Below, piece after piece: positions 1 through 11,629 of a stretch of DNA of 64,000 bases (position 1 is its first letter; every line of letters starts with the position of its first letter). A model generated the notes under the pieces. The model saw only the letters and a program-made list of their open reading frames with translations, was not told the origin of the DNA and searched no databases. Source of the stretch: Haliotis asinina (Eukaryota > Mollusca > Gastropoda > Lepetellida > Haliotidae). The DNA lies in assembly GCF_037392515.1 (NCBI RefSeq), contig NC_090280.1, forward strand, positions 72,892,504 to 72,956,503, written 5' to 3'. Position numbers and translations under genes: made by a program.

Positions 1-420
1 TGTCTACCAGCTGTTACATCGATCACATGTCCTAATATATCCCATGGTGCACTAGGACTTGAGATTTCACCAATTGTAGCAGGCCATGGCATTATGAGCT
101 ATCAGCTTATTCTCTCTGATGACAGCACAAATACCAGACTGTATATTGTGTATTTATATATGCTAGATCTTTGTCCATGGTCAGATAGATGTGAAGTTCT
201 CATAATCCCTCTCACTAAGCATGACACGGATGATATCCAGTTTACCAATAACCATAACCCTTTCCCAGTTGTATTATCTCATCTGCTGCTGGCTTCGCTC
301 AACCCTTGCAATGAGATATCTGTGCCTGTGGCCACTAAGCATAGGTACATGCCAAACATCGGACTCATGTCACAACAAGCTGGGATACTCAAGGAAGTAA
401 TTGTGTGTTGTCATCATTGA
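1..420 (+). CDS. Possible C-terminal part of an unrecognised gene (cut by window edge)
   Basis: The frame starting at base 1 is open through to a TGA at 418-420, 139 codons. By simple stop frequency, (61/64)^139 is about 0.001, so this is longer than expected by chance in one frame. No family, domain or signature is recognised. The first in-frame ATG is at 94, but the frame is already open before it, so if real the entry is an internal or terminal exon continuing from the left. It is followed by about 1.7 kb with no long frame and then a good polyadenylation signal at 2097, the order expected of a last exon and 3' UTR. It could equally be a chance open stretch. Confidence 0.2.
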   Translation, partial: CLPAVTSITCPNISHGALGLEISPIVAGHGIMSYQLILSDDSTNTRLYIVYLYMLDLCPWSDRCEVLIIPLTKHDTDDIQFTNNHNPFPVVLSHLLLASLNPCNEISVPVATKHRYMPNIGLMSQQAGILKEVIVCCHH

Positions 421-2096
421 CGAAAACATCAACTGGAGAGGTGTAGACAGTGCAGTCTGTAAGAAAGTGATGCAGACATATTCATCAATTCAGGATTTGG
501 GGTTGTTTTTTTTTCTTTCTTAATCAGAATCACCCAGGCTTTTTTTTTTTTCATTTTCAGAAATAAACGGATTTGTATCCTTCGGTAAACCAGAATAATT
601 TTTGGGGTAGTAAACCAGACCAACACATAACTTCCTTAAAATCCTTAGAGCAAGGCAAGATTGCAGCCAGTAGCAGGACTATGCGTCTTTGGTGGACTTC
701 TGAAAATCACTCAACCTTGGCAGTGCCATGTATGTTATTGGTGTAGAAATCACTAGACGATGACAGACCTCTCTAGATATAGGCTTTCAAATCCACTGTG
801 AACAGTACCCTTTATATTGGTATATGAATATTGTTGATTGTAACAAACGGCATCCCCTATTTTTCATCTTGAACTGTGATCATTAAAGGCTTAAGGATCT
901 GTTTATCTGAACTAAACCAGAAAATGAAGCATGATGGTCAGTTAGTCTGTTACATGGTCTGGTGTTATCTAGACTAGCACTTAGTCTCTGTACATGTCTA
1001 ATTTAGATAGAAACAAATACTCTCTTTGAAATTGGAAAGGAGCCCCAGTGAGATGGGAGATTGAGAACCTGAACAGTTATTGCTTCATTTAATGCTTTAG
1101 CAGTGCAGAAAGAGCTGTGGCAAATTCAGGGACTGTAAGACAGATATGGTGTATCAGACATCTCATCTTAAGATCTCTGTACACTGTGGGTAGTCCACAA
1201 CCCTTAGCTCTCAAACAAGACTACATAATGCCCCAAACTGCTTTTGCAATCACAGTCATTTTAACAGTGTTGGAAGTTAATGCAAGACATTGAGTGGAAA
1301 ATTGGATTGGAGCTAGCCCTCCAGAATTGTGTGAATATTTGGATTAAGTTTCTTCAATCTACCACAGAATAAGCAGTGTGAGAAAAGGTTATGTATTTTA
1401 TTAATTACCATTAACTTTGCTCTTTACTTTCCACAAGTTTCACATTATATTGTAATATGTGCTATCACATTTCCAAAAGGTAATGAATCTGATTGTGATT
1501 TTTGCAAATTTTCCAAACCAAAATGGTACTTTTGTATCTTGGACCCATTATTTTTCTAAGCATTATAAATGTAGCCTTCTTGCTTTATCACATACTATTA
1601 ATAATAATTCAGGTTGTAAACAATCTTTTGTAAGATCGTCAGTCTACTAACAAATGAAGTGGTATCCCTGTGCAGTGTTACAGGCCTTAGTCATATCAGG
1701 ATCTGCAAGTGTTATTGTTATATCCAAGATTTTATCATTAATACAAGCAGTGGTTATTAAGTCCACACAACACCCTTGCCTAGGTTTCATCAACATTTCA
1801 TGCATGGATGATGGCCTGTTGGGACTTCTTGCTCAGGTTCATCAACAAGCTGACAGATGTAACTGAAGTGAATCTCATTCATACAAATCTACACACTCTG
1901 TAAGAGTAGGAAGGACATGTCAGTGTATTTCAAGTGTGGCACAGTTTGTGACTTGTGTGTTAACTTCCATCACTTGTTGAGTATTGGCCTGTAGAGGGCT
2001 GGGTCTGCAGCTTCAGATTGCCACAAGGTGTTGGTGTATGTATGACTGTGTTTATATGTTTGTTACCTTGTGTGGAAGTGCTCTGTATGGTCTGTA
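421..2096 (+). other. Possible 3' UTR; no gene or repeat recognised
   Basis: AT-rich, apparently single-copy sequence with only short frames and none of the SINE families common elsewhere in the window. It lies between the open frame ending at 420 and the polyadenylation signal at 2097. Reading it as a 3' UTR is inference. Confidence 0.25.
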
Positions 2097-2102
2097 AATA
2101 AA
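2097..2102 (+). terminator. Candidate polyadenylation signal
   Basis: AATAAA is followed within 30-50 bases by a T/G-rich stretch (2123-2143), the usual arrangement of a poly(A) signal and downstream element. The first recognisable SINE fragments begin soon after, consistent with the end of a transcription unit. Confidence 0.35.
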
Positions 2103-2295
2103 ACCTCTCACACATTGCTAACTTGCTCTTCTGTGCTGTTTTGCAAAGAAAAAGATTTTAGTCTTGGCTAGTTTTAATCTCAACTGGGGAATCTTGAATG
2201 AAATTGGTCCCAGTACCGATGCAGGTACCAGAGGAAGTAGTCACATTATTAAATATGTGACTTTGATGATGACCCTTGGCCCAAATGACCTGTGA

Positions 2296-2425
2296 GTATC
2301 TGGGTTAGAATTAATCTTCAGTAACCCATGCTTGTTGTTAGAGGTGACTAATGGGATTGGTTGGTAAGGCACGCTGTCTTGGTTGAGACATGTCATAGTA
2401 TCCCATTTGCATAGATTGATGCTGT
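2296..2425 (+). repeat. SINE family A, degenerate fragment
   Basis: Matches the middle of family A (see 28359-28627): 'cagtaacccatgcttg', then a form of 'gactaacgggatcggg', then 'cttggttgagacatgtcat'. Heavily diverged and lacking a tail. Confidence 0.6.
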
Positions 2426-2456
2426 GTTTGTAATGTCCTTAAGTAGTTAAACCCTG

Positions 2457-2665
2457 AAGATCCGGGTTAGAATAACCCATTCTTGTCCTAAGAGGGGACT
2501 AACAGGGTCGGGTATTCTGACTCGCTAACTTGGTTGATACCATATCCCTGTCGTGTAGATCAAGTTGGTCCAGACTCTTGGTTCATCCAGACTCAGATAT
2601 TTACAAACCGCCACCTTATAGCTGGAACATTGCTGAGTGGGGTGTTCAACAACATCCAACCAACC
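2457..2665 (+). repeat. SINE family A, variant-tail copy
   Basis: Runs from the 'gggttagaataaccca' region through 'tatagctggaacattgctgag' to an AACAACATCC-type end instead of the usual CTCACTCACT. It belongs to a subset of copies (also at 6056, 9496 and 9641) with A/C-rich non-CACT tails. Confidence 0.6.
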
Positions 2666-3082
2666 AATCTTGGTCATTGAAAATAATTATCACATTATCA
2701 AGTATGTGACCTTCATAACGGTCCTTGGTCCCAACAGGTGCTCATCAACATCTGGCTTGCTTGCCTCAGCTGGGATATGTTCACAGGACCACCTGATGTC
2801 TTCAGCTGATATATTGCTCATCCATAGTGTGTTTACTTAATGTCAGTCTGCAAAAAACACAATGTTCTTTATATCACCTATCCAGTCAGATTATAGACAG
2901 GTTTGTGTGATATGTTTTTTCAACTGAGGTCATTTACAGACTGGCCTGTTTTACTTCAGGTGTGATGGTTCCTGAATCAGCAGAAACTGACTAGGTCATC
3001 CTGCAACATATACTATGTACCATTACAGCATTATATCATATGATGGATTATGTTGTGTTTATGATTAACCTGTCAAATATCA

Positions 3083-3245
3083 TGAGTGAGTGAGTTTAGT
3101 TTGATACCACACTCAGCAATATTCCAGCTAAATGGTGGTAAATGTTTTGGTCTGGACCAGACAGTCCAGTGAACAGCATGAGCATCGATCTGCACAACTG
3201 GGAATCGATGACATATGTCAACCAAGTCAGCGAGCCTGAAAATAG
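3083..3245 (-). repeat. SINE family A, 3' half
   Basis: Reverse-oriented copy. It opens on the + strand with GAGTGAGTGAG (the complement of the CACT tail), followed by 'cagcaatattccagct' and 'gtcaaccaagtcagcga'. The 5' half is missing. Confidence 0.75.
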
Positions 3246-3412
3246 CATATATGCCGCCCAATGTTTAGATAGTGGTTTCCATGAGGTGAGATTGCATATG
3301 TGAACACTACTGCAAGTCATTTGACAGTCCAGGTTCTTAAAGCCCACAATGAATAGAAATATATATTAAACTAAAAAATATGTTTCATTACCCCAGTCTG
3401 TTTTATAATATT

Positions 3413-3585
3413 GGGTGGCGGGGTAGCCAAGTGGTTAAAGCATTCAGTCATCATGCTGATGACCACGGTTCAGTCCACTACATTAGTACGTGTCTCTTCA
3501 TGTGTGAAGCCAGTTTCTGGTGTCCCTGCTCTGGTACCCCCAGAATATTGCTAAAAGTTGGGTAAAGCAAAACTCAATTATCATA
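3413..3585 (+). repeat. SINE family B (tRNA-derived), diverged copy
   Basis: The head 'gggtagccaagtggtta' resembles a pol III A box. The tRNA-like stem is followed by the family's 'gtgtgaagccagtttctggtgtcc' region and a tail 'gaatattgctaaaagt...aaaactcaatta'. The B box is decayed here. It is a SINE, not a tRNA gene. Confidence 0.75.
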
Positions 3586-3943
3586 TATTGGGAATGGGAA
3601 CTTACACTCACCAACAGCGTTGAAAATACTAGTGATGAATAAACACAAGTGACTAACAATCTCCATTTATGTTCTTAAACGAGGGGTTTGTTTGCTTAAT
3701 CTCATAAATCACAAGGGCTGAAGTACACACTGAAGCACCTGCTTTGAACATGAACAAGGGAATTTAGAATGTTTACACAACTGTCTGAGCCTTTTAAACT
3801 GCTTTGTGCCCACTGCTTACTATGATTGTCAGCAAAATTTTCATTGTAAAGGTTAGGCAGAGTATTATGTGGAAGTGCTTAATGAATCCTGTTTGTGGCT
3901 GATTGACGGGTTCATGGGACCAAGAAGACAACAGGCTGATTAG

Positions 3944-4182
3944 TTAGTTTTTTGTTTAATACTGCATTCAGGAGTTTCAACTATATGAAAGTGGTCTGAA
4001 AATAATCAAATGTGGATCAGACAATCCAGTGGTCAACAACATAAGCATCTCTCTGCACAAACAGGGAACCGAGGACATGAATCAACCAAGTCAGCAAGCC
4101 TGACCACCTTATCCCATTAGTCGCCTCTTACAACATCCATGAGTTACTGAAGATCAATATTCTAACTTGGACCTTCAAGGGT
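3944..4182 (-). repeat. SINE family A, first unit of a tandem duplication
   Basis: Minus-strand family A copy, diverged. Its flank 'gggttcatgggaccaagaag' recurs as 'gggttcataggaccatgaag' before the next copy, so this copy and its flank were duplicated together. Confidence 0.65.
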
Positions 4183-4216
4183 CGGGTTCATAGGACCATG
4201 AAGTCAACATGGGTTG

Positions 4217-4451
4217 GGTAGTCAGTTTGTAGTTTATGCTGCATTCAGCAGGAGTCCAACTATATCACGGTGGTCTGCAAATAATCAAGTCTTGACCAGA
4301 CAATCCAGTGGTCAACAACATGAACATCGCAACTGAGATGGGATGACATGTCAACCAAGTGAGCGAGCTTGACAACCCAATCCTGTCAGTCGCCTCTTAT
4401 GACAGGCATGGGTTGCTGAAGACAAAGTCCAACCCAGATCTTCACGATCAG
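4217..4451 (-). repeat. SINE family A, second unit of a tandem duplication
   Basis: Same orientation and same flank as 3944-4182. The two units are now clearly diverged from each other, implying an old duplication. Confidence 0.65.
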
Positions 4452-4510
4452 CAAGATATAGGAGGAATGCAAACCATTAAAATTAAACATGAAGCAGTTA
4501 GCCCTATCAG

Positions 4511-4624
4511 GGCCCTTATTCTCCAAACGTTCGTAGCCCTAAAAATTCGTAACTTTGATTGTAGCGAATGTCTTAAGAATGGACTTACGAAGTTTGAAAG
4601 GTTACGAACGTTTCGAGAATAGCC
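4511..4624. mobile_element. Short hairpin MITE
   Basis: The ends are inverted repeats: 'ggcccttattctccaaacg' at 4511 pairs with the complement of 'cgtttcgagaatagcc' at 4609-4624, and the pairing continues inward ('ttcgtagcc' against 'ggttacgaa'). The whole 114 bp can fold on itself. No coding capacity; superfamily not determined. Confidence 0.65.
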
Positions 4625-5079
4625 TGGCAGATTCAGCAGTACTACCTACTACTGTCCAGACATTTCCTCACCAAATTTTGTTGATGAAGCAGCCTCTGGC
4701 TTTTATCTGCTTTGAAGTTTTTGGTTGATAAAAATCTACCTTTGCTTTACTTTGGTATTTACTTTCCACTGAGATGATGAGCTTGAAGCAGACATCCATA
4801 TGCAACAAGGCACAAGAAAGGAGCCATGCTGATGCAGGTCACCAACAACTTGTGTGTCATCAGATGGACTGGGTGATGGACGAAGTCGTCTCTTGAGGGC
4901 TTACCGAGTGTTGCCTGGAACGTTCACACTGACTGATGGTACAAAAAATTCATTCATCACTGCATTTGAAGTCTCATCACTATGGTTCTTACAGACTGGA
5001 TTCGAACCCAGGACCAGAATTTTCAGATTCTGATAGAGGATTACCTTGTACATTCAGTAATTACCTCTTAGCAGACACT

Positions 5080-5165
5080 TGGGTAATGAGATTGGGTCAT
5101 CGTATCTCAATTGCATAGAAAGATGCTCATGATGCTGATCACTGGATTGTCTGGTCCAGTTAACA
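5080..5165 (+). repeat. SINE family A, fragment
   Basis: Contains 'gatgctgatcactggatt' and 'gtctggtcca', the middle of family A, with neither end. Confidence 0.55.
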
Positions 5166-6055
5166 TCATGTAACTGGGTCACTACTGGTCCAGTAAAGTC
5201 AGAAAATAAGGCTCATTTAAAGCTTTCCAGATCTGAGCCAGTGCTAATTTGCACATTGGTGTTGAACTGGCCCATTGCAAGCAAAGTAGTATGGCCCAGA
5301 ACACAGCCCAAACAATTGCAAATTGGCCCTTTATAGTTTTGCCAGTGCTGGCCTGGTTAAGTTTAATACAGTTTCTACTATTTAAAACAACCTGATGCCA
5401 AAAGAAAGTCAGAAAAAGAAAGGGAAAAACACAAAAACATTGGTTTATCTGTATGAGTTTAATTCATAAAACAATATGACACAATGATGCGTTATTCTTT
5501 CATTGTCCTCCTGGATGAGTTTGTTCAAAACAAGTTTTAAAATTCATTTCACCTAATACAGTCTTTCTAAAAATACTTTTAAAGTTTCATTAATTATTTA
5601 ATCTGTTGACATTTTGTCCAGTATGACATGATTATCAAACAATGTTATAAGCTAGGCCATATATTGAATTTATGTTCTTGAATGAGACATGTCAACAGGT
5701 TTTCCATGAACTAACAACAATGCACATACTGGATGTCCCACCAAAATGCATTCGGCATGTTATTGTTCCAAATTTAGCTCAACACTTAACCATAGGTGAA
5801 AATGTAGTCTTTATAAGTGCTTCTCAACAAATACTGTTACTTATTAGTGCTGCATAAAGTAAATTTACATTCAGAAATTTATTAAATGTCACACTCTACC
5901 ATTCGACCATCTCCCTCGAGCAGACGACATGGTCCTGAAACAATCCCCCACAATTCACTGGACAGGAAGTGTACTGTCTGTACTGTGCCAGTACTGGTCC
6001 GGAAAAAGTTTGGTAGTGCAGTATTTGAGGTCTAGTAATGTGATGTTAGCTCTGA
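5166..6055. other. No gene recognised
   Basis: AT-rich sequence with short frames only. I see no repeat family or signal that I can name. Confidence 0.5.
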
Positions 6056-6125
6056 TATAGCTACACCTCCGCCATATAACTGGAATATTACTCTGTGTGG
6101 TGTCAGACAACAATCAGCCAACGTT
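6056..6125 (+). repeat. SINE family A, 3' end with variant tail
   Basis: 'ccgccatataactggaatatt' followed by a GTGTGGTGT...CAACAATCAGCC end instead of CACT repeats. Confidence 0.5.
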
Positions 6126-6389
6126 AAGTATTTGTATAGAAACAGGAGGTGAGCTACAGTACCGATGCCATGTTCCACAACGGCCCTTATCAGTGGGAAC
6201 TCCACACACTGCTGGGATGAACACAGGTCTTGGGCTGCACCGCACATTGCCAGACAGCTCGACCCATATACGTTGATCTTTAATCCGACACCCCTGACCG
6301 TTATCTTGGCTAACACTGGCAGGGCCAGTGTGATGTCTATCCAGGCTGCGTCTATTCTACTGTGTCCGCCTTGACACGGGGATTGTATT

Positions 6390-6480
6390 CACACCCTGTA
6401 ATACGCACAGCGATTAGACGTTTGCTAATGACTGTTACGGCTTGCTTTGTAGACAGAGTAACGGCACGCTACGGCTGATC
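6390..6480 (+). repeat. Left arm of a 91-bp inverted repeat pair
   Basis: Begins 'cacaccctgtaatacgcac' and is closely matched, inverted, by 7871-7961, with shared blocks 'agacgtttgcta' and 'acggcttgct'. The arms may be the ends of one 1.57-kb element or two independent copies. No target duplication is visible. Confidence 0.55.
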
Positions 6481-6495
6481 GAAATAGACTGCGTC

Positions 6496-7870
6496 AGGAG
6501 TTACAACCATGAAAAAGGGCCGTCCTCATGATTCATAATGTAACACTCCTCTTCACAGTAACTGGGAGTTGGAAACATACGTGGTAACACCTTGCCCACG
6601 AATGTTCTTATTGCATGAACCTCGTTCTCAGAGCCATATGTCAAGAGACGCCGGAGGTCAGGAGATGCTTGAGACTTTTCTTTAGCGCCATTAATGACAT
6701 CATAATGTTTAACTTTCGTTTTGAGAGTTCTTAGCCCGTAGCATGTCAAGCAGTACGGATTTATTTCAAAGATCACGTCACTGTGTTGTTCTCTGCTTGA
6801 TGAAACGACTAAGTTCTGAGGTAGACCCCTGCTTTAAACAAATATAATGTTTTTAAATCAAAGCGTATTTTGAGGAATAGTTTCCTGACCCTTTCGAGAT
6901 ACCATCAAGAACTTGTGATATGATGCCTGGTTTTATGTCATGGGAAATTGTTTCACAATTATTTGAATTTAAAATATTCAAACTTGGGACCTGATGCTTG
7001 AAGAAAATCGATCATAACTTCTCAGCGTGGAATCTCCCAACACAACCTGACCAAGGTCTTTATATCCAGACATAAATCGGATAATAAACCATCAACAATC
7101 TGTAACATGTTTTCCAAAAAGCAAGGGCCTCTTTATTGTATCGCATATTCGTTGTTGTTTGGCATGAAAACCATTTGATAACATCCATGAATAAATGGAA
7201 GGCAGCGTTTACTATGGGAATGTTTTGTCGGCCAACATGTGACAGTAACCTTTTCTATTCTGAATATCTCTCAAAAGTGTACAATTGATGGTAGCAACTC
7301 AGTGATTTCTGTCATATCATTTTCAATAACTTCGTGAACAGTTCCATTTGGTGAGTCCGAGGTGTCACTGCGAAGGTCGCCACCTTCTCCAAAGAAAGTC
7401 TGGTGGTAAAAAAAAGCTTATTAAGTAATTTGGATCTGTCAGTCAATAATAGCAGCTGCAAACTGAACGAACAACGAACTCAACGAACACAATTTATCAT
7501 TAGCAAATGTGTGTCTTCACGTGAAGCAAGCCATAGCTCATCAAATTGGAAATTCGTCTGTAACTTCACTATTTGACTAAAATTATCCGCATCCCAATGC
7601 AGACATACACATCGTAATACTTGACACCAGGTATCTCACTGGTTTGTAAAATGTATGTTGTTTTGACGATTAAAATCAGATTTTATTTCCATTTGATGCC
7701 AAAACATACCAAATAACACACCACACTTCATGTAACATTTGGTACAATTTTAGATTAAGTTATTACATAATTATCATAGTATGAAAATACGATAAATTTG
7801 TCCCCCCAAAGCTTACAGTTTGGCTTTACTTGCTCAGTTTATGCGACAACATCACAATGCAAAACGCAGT
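6496..7870. other. Spacer between inverted arms; no gene recognised
   Basis: AT-rich, only short frames. No transposase or other product is recognised between the arms at 6390 and 7961. Confidence 0.5.
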
Positions 7871-7961
7871 GTCAATCGTAGCCCGCCGTTACTCTCTACA
7901 TAGCAAGCCGTATAGACCACTAGCAAACGTCTTATCGCTGGTGTGCGTATTACAGGGTGTG
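7871..7961 (-). repeat. Right arm of a 91-bp inverted repeat pair
   Basis: Reverse complement of 6390-6480 with scattered mismatches. It ends 'gtgcgtattacagggtgtg'. Confidence 0.55.
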
Positions 7962-7974
7962 GTGTCTCTGTATC

Positions 7975-8860
7975 AAGAACGTTCACCCCTGTTTTTTTCC
8001 TCTCGCTTCGTTGGTTACATATGCTGAAGATTATTTTGTTTATTTCATTCTTCATGTCAACCTTTCCTGTCCCCTTTATATTGGGTACTTATACTTAGTG
8101 TATATTTCGTAAACTTATACAGCATTGCTGACGATAGACTGGAGATGGGTCACTGGCAGCGGCAGAAAAAATATTATACTTGTAACAACCACCAGAAGAA
8201 GTGGGACACGTTTCCAGACATTTTCATTATCGATTGGGTTTGGACTGAGTGGCCGATCAGTAAACAATTCATGTCATTTGGTTGATTTTGTATCGGAACA
8301 AAACAAAATTGTTAAAAAAGTGTTGATCCATGTTGTATGTTTGAGCAGCATTACTTTCTGTAAAAGCAGAGAAGGCATTAACTAGGACTCCTTCGTCGGT
8401 GTTTTCGTACGACTGTAAATATAACGGTTTGTTAGGGGCAAACAGAATAAGGTTGTGACACATTTTTCTGAAAGCTCAAAAGAGAACACAGTCAGCCGTC
8501 TAACCCACACCGACCCAGAACTGCAATCTGTACTTTACTAATACAAATATAATCCCAAACATGACATATGTTCGATTTGACCAATTTGTTATTGTCGTTG
8601 TGTATTCGAATCAACACTAGGTTCCGCGAGTAAAATAGATCCAAACCATACATAACCTCAGCAGAGACCATCTATTACGGTCTCTGACCTCTGAGACTCA
8701 AATGTAACTCCCGATCGATGCGATTCCTCCCCCGAGTCTGTAGATAATGCCAAGAAATGAAAATATGATAAACAATCTGTTCTCGGGAGAAAAAGATTTG
8801 AGACTGCATTTAAAACAATACAGCCTTTTCAAGCACCTCATAAGGTTACAGGTCAATATT
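7975..8860. other. No gene recognised
   Basis: Short frames on both strands; none resembles a known protein and no repeat family was recognised. Confidence 0.45.
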
Positions 8861-8861
8861 C

Positions 8862-8917
8862 CCGTGATGATCCGGATTAGAATTTGTCTTCAGCAACCCA
8901 TGCTTTGTCATATAAGA
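8862..8917 (+). repeat. SINE family A, left piece of an interrupted copy
   Basis: 'ccggattagaatttg' and 'cagcaacccatgctttgtca' match family A. The copy is broken at 8917 by the next element and resumes at 9496. Confidence 0.6.
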
Positions 8918-9495
8918 CAGGGCTTACATTACGTCCGTTCTTGCGTTGCGTTTTTGCTCTTACACTATATGCGTTAATATACGTTTGGACATGCGTTATA
9001 AGTAAAGATGGCGGCCATAGATGTGATGAGTATGGTGTTAGAGGAAGAGGAGGAATTCGAAGGAGAGGAGGAATTCACCACAACTACAGCAGTTTTATGT
9101 AAATAGTATTTTATGGTATATTACTTAAAATTTATGAAATAGTTTAAGTCATATACAAACAGGTAAAGCATTCTGAAGTGATAAGTCATCCAATTAGAGG
9201 ATCACATGTTACACTGGCTTGTTTCGTTCAAAAAAATTACGAAAACAACCCACCGGAAGTACTCACGTGTTGGCAAAATACCTTGTTAAAATGTCGTCAT
9301 CAAGGGAATTCCCTCTGCGTTTCAATTTGCGTTGCGTCAAAAATACTGCAAGACCTATTTTCAACGCAGCGCAGCGCAACGCACCCCAACAAAAACGGAC
9401 GTAGTGTAAGGTATAAATGATGAAATTACTGACTTGCGTTTTTTGACGTAACGCACGACGCAACGCAAGAAAAAACGGACGTAATGTAAGCCCTG
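8918..9495. mobile_element. Non-autonomous DNA transposon with 33-37 bp TIRs
   Basis: The termini are near-perfect inverted repeats: 'cagggcttacattacgtccg' then 'ttcttgcgttgcg' on the left (8918-8950), with the complement at 9459-9495 carrying four extra A/T bases. The right subterminal region holds degenerate second copies of the TIR motif. A CAGGG start is common in hAT elements, but no clean 8-bp target duplication is visible, so the superfamily is open. A short acidic frame, 9008-9103, starting MAAIDVMSMVL, may be a leftover first exon of an autonomous parent. The element interrupts a family A SINE, so it is younger than that SINE. Confidence 0.7.
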
Positions 9496-9640
9496 CCTAA
9501 GGGGCGAATTGACTCGATTATAGACAGACATCCGCCGCAGAACCCATGCTTTGTCATGTAAGAGGCGAACTGACTCGATTATACACAGACCTCCGCCGTA
9601 GAGATGGAATATTGCTGATTGCGGAGTAAAACAACAAACA
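9496..9640 (+). repeat. SINE family A, right piece with internal repeat and variant tail
   Basis: Resumes the SINE interrupted at 8917. A block containing 'gactcgattata' and 'cagac.tccgccg' occurs twice, and the copy ends 'gtaaaacaacaaacaacc' instead of in CACT repeats. Confidence 0.6.
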
Positions 9641-9795
9641 ACCAATGTTGGCTATTACCAAACCATCCAAATACAGAATAAGAGGCAAACTCTGGGATCG
9701 GGAGGCCATGCTGTCTTCCAGTCTGGATTATTTACAAACCGCCGCTACATAGGTGCAATATTGTTGAGTGCGACTTAAAAAAACAAACAAACAAG
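9641..9795 (+). repeat. SINE family A, variant-tail copy
   Basis: 'ctgggatcgggaggccatgc', then 'tggattatttacaaaccgcc', 'caatattgttgagtgcgac', and an AAACAAACAAAC tail. Confidence 0.6.
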
Positions 9796-9799
9796 CCAA

Positions 9800-11540
9800 C
9801 ACCGGAGTCAGTCATGCGAATCTGTGTCCCTTTAATTCCTGCAGTTTATAGGTGATGTTGGAATGCTATGATAGACCCTGTTTACTCGAAGTAGAAATGT
9901 TTCCTCTCTATACGAAGGTGCATCTAGATTTACTGACAATAGAATGGTCTACCTACGGATAACGCTGTACACTATGTCAATAACTAGGTTAGAGCTTTGT
10001 CCATATTGCTGATTACCTGTCCGAGTTTATTGTATAAACTGTTTATATTCTTTATACCGTTTCCAAAGTGGCCTTGTGCACTGTGATGTCATACATCAAT
10101 GCCTTCTCCCAAATCGAGAAAAATGTTATCCTTTATGATGTCACAGGTATTAGATATATGACGTCATTCCAAAACAATTTTTAGTCGCAGTCTATCATGC
10201 AGGATGGCATGTGTAATCGATAAACCAATCCGATCAACTTGTGATCGCGATCCGACGAAATATACAAATCAGGTCAGTCCCTGGTCAAAACAAGTTCTAT
10301 CACAAATCGATACAATACTAGTACATTGTCAGTAAGTTTGAAAAGGCGTCTCATTAAGTATGTTGCCGGGGGGGGGGGGGGGGGGGTATTATTTATTTTT
10401 CGCAGACAAATATGGCAACATTAATTTGGCACTATGTATGATAAATGGGACGATGCAGTCAACGTTGTATTCATACGCAGTTACTGAAACGATTGGTAAT
10501 GTCAGGGAGACTAAATAACATTGTAGATTATTCATGGTAATGTATCCTAAATGTGGAACAATCTGAGGATGGTTGTTCAATGGTGCACTTATAGATCTAA
10601 AGCATTGTTTTGTTAATTTAATACACTGACACCGATCTGAGGTGTGTGTGTAGAAGTATAGTGCTGCAGACAAACACAGACAATCACCCAAGACTATAAC
10701 AGTCAACAGCGTTTTAATGTTTCATTCTCTACCCTCCTAGTGTTGATATTTATTATTCACCCACACAAAACCACTCGTTACTCTTCCATTTTAAAGTACG
10801 TTAAGCATGACTGTTCAAACAGTAGCCCCTCGGAACAGAAAATCCATACTTCCTATCAGGCGAGAGATATGTTCCAGAGACATGTAATGTAACATGTTGT
10901 CGGAACACTTCGTCAGGAAGTTGCCCGTGAAAGTTAACGACGACACTGTGTTCGTTGATAATGTCAGTGTTTCAGCCATCAACCACACGTTTCGCATTGA
11001 CTGCACGTGGTGCACGAATCCCAGTCAGTATTCGTGAAGACGACGTGCATCACATAGACATCTCCCACTGGCCAAGGGACACCAGACATCCACGTCCCAA
11101 TTGTCTGCTGCACGTGCGCTTCGTGCAGAGTGTGATATACGACCTGTTATGACACTCGAGTTGGACAACATCGAAAGTTTAATGGAAAAGAGTAGAGAGC
11201 GATCCACGGTTTCTCGACAAAGGTTTGACAACCTGTTGGTGGCGCGTTGTTGGAATGTTCACACTCTCAAACTCGAGTTTGACAAACTTTACTTAGTCGT
11301 GTGAAGGCCGTTTTATAGCACATAACACTGAGGCATGAACGCATAAAATCAATACTGCTGTCGGACCACTATTAGGGTCAAGTTTTAACGTACCATTTGT
11401 ACACGCTACTCGTGGGCAATCTTATGACCCAGACAGCCATACAGAGATAATCTGGACATACGCTTTATGTGAAGTATATCCTTAAATGTTGTCTGATGAC
11501 AGGCCAGGGAAACAAGGGTGGTATATAACTCAAGGGGTCT
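9800..11540. other. No gene recognised; contains a G homopolymer
   Basis: Mostly single-copy-looking sequence with short frames on both strands (10.4-11.3 kb), none recognisable. A run of 19 G lies at 10368-10386. Confidence 0.45.
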
Positions 11541-11544
11541 TTGT

Positions 11545-11625
11545 TATTTAACACCATGCTGAGCACTATCCCAGCTATGTGGCGGCGGTCTGTAAATAAT
11601 GGAGTCTGGACCACACATATTTCTC
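11545..11625 (-). repeat. SINE family A, fragment
   Basis: 'ctatcccagctatgtggcgg' and 'gtctgtaaataatgga' match the complement of the family A 3' half. Confidence 0.6.
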
Positions 11626-11629
11626 AAAT

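Noticed and set aside
10368..10386. G homopolymer as a functional site
   Set aside because: A simple homopolymer, possibly with sequencing length error; nothing around it suggests a function.
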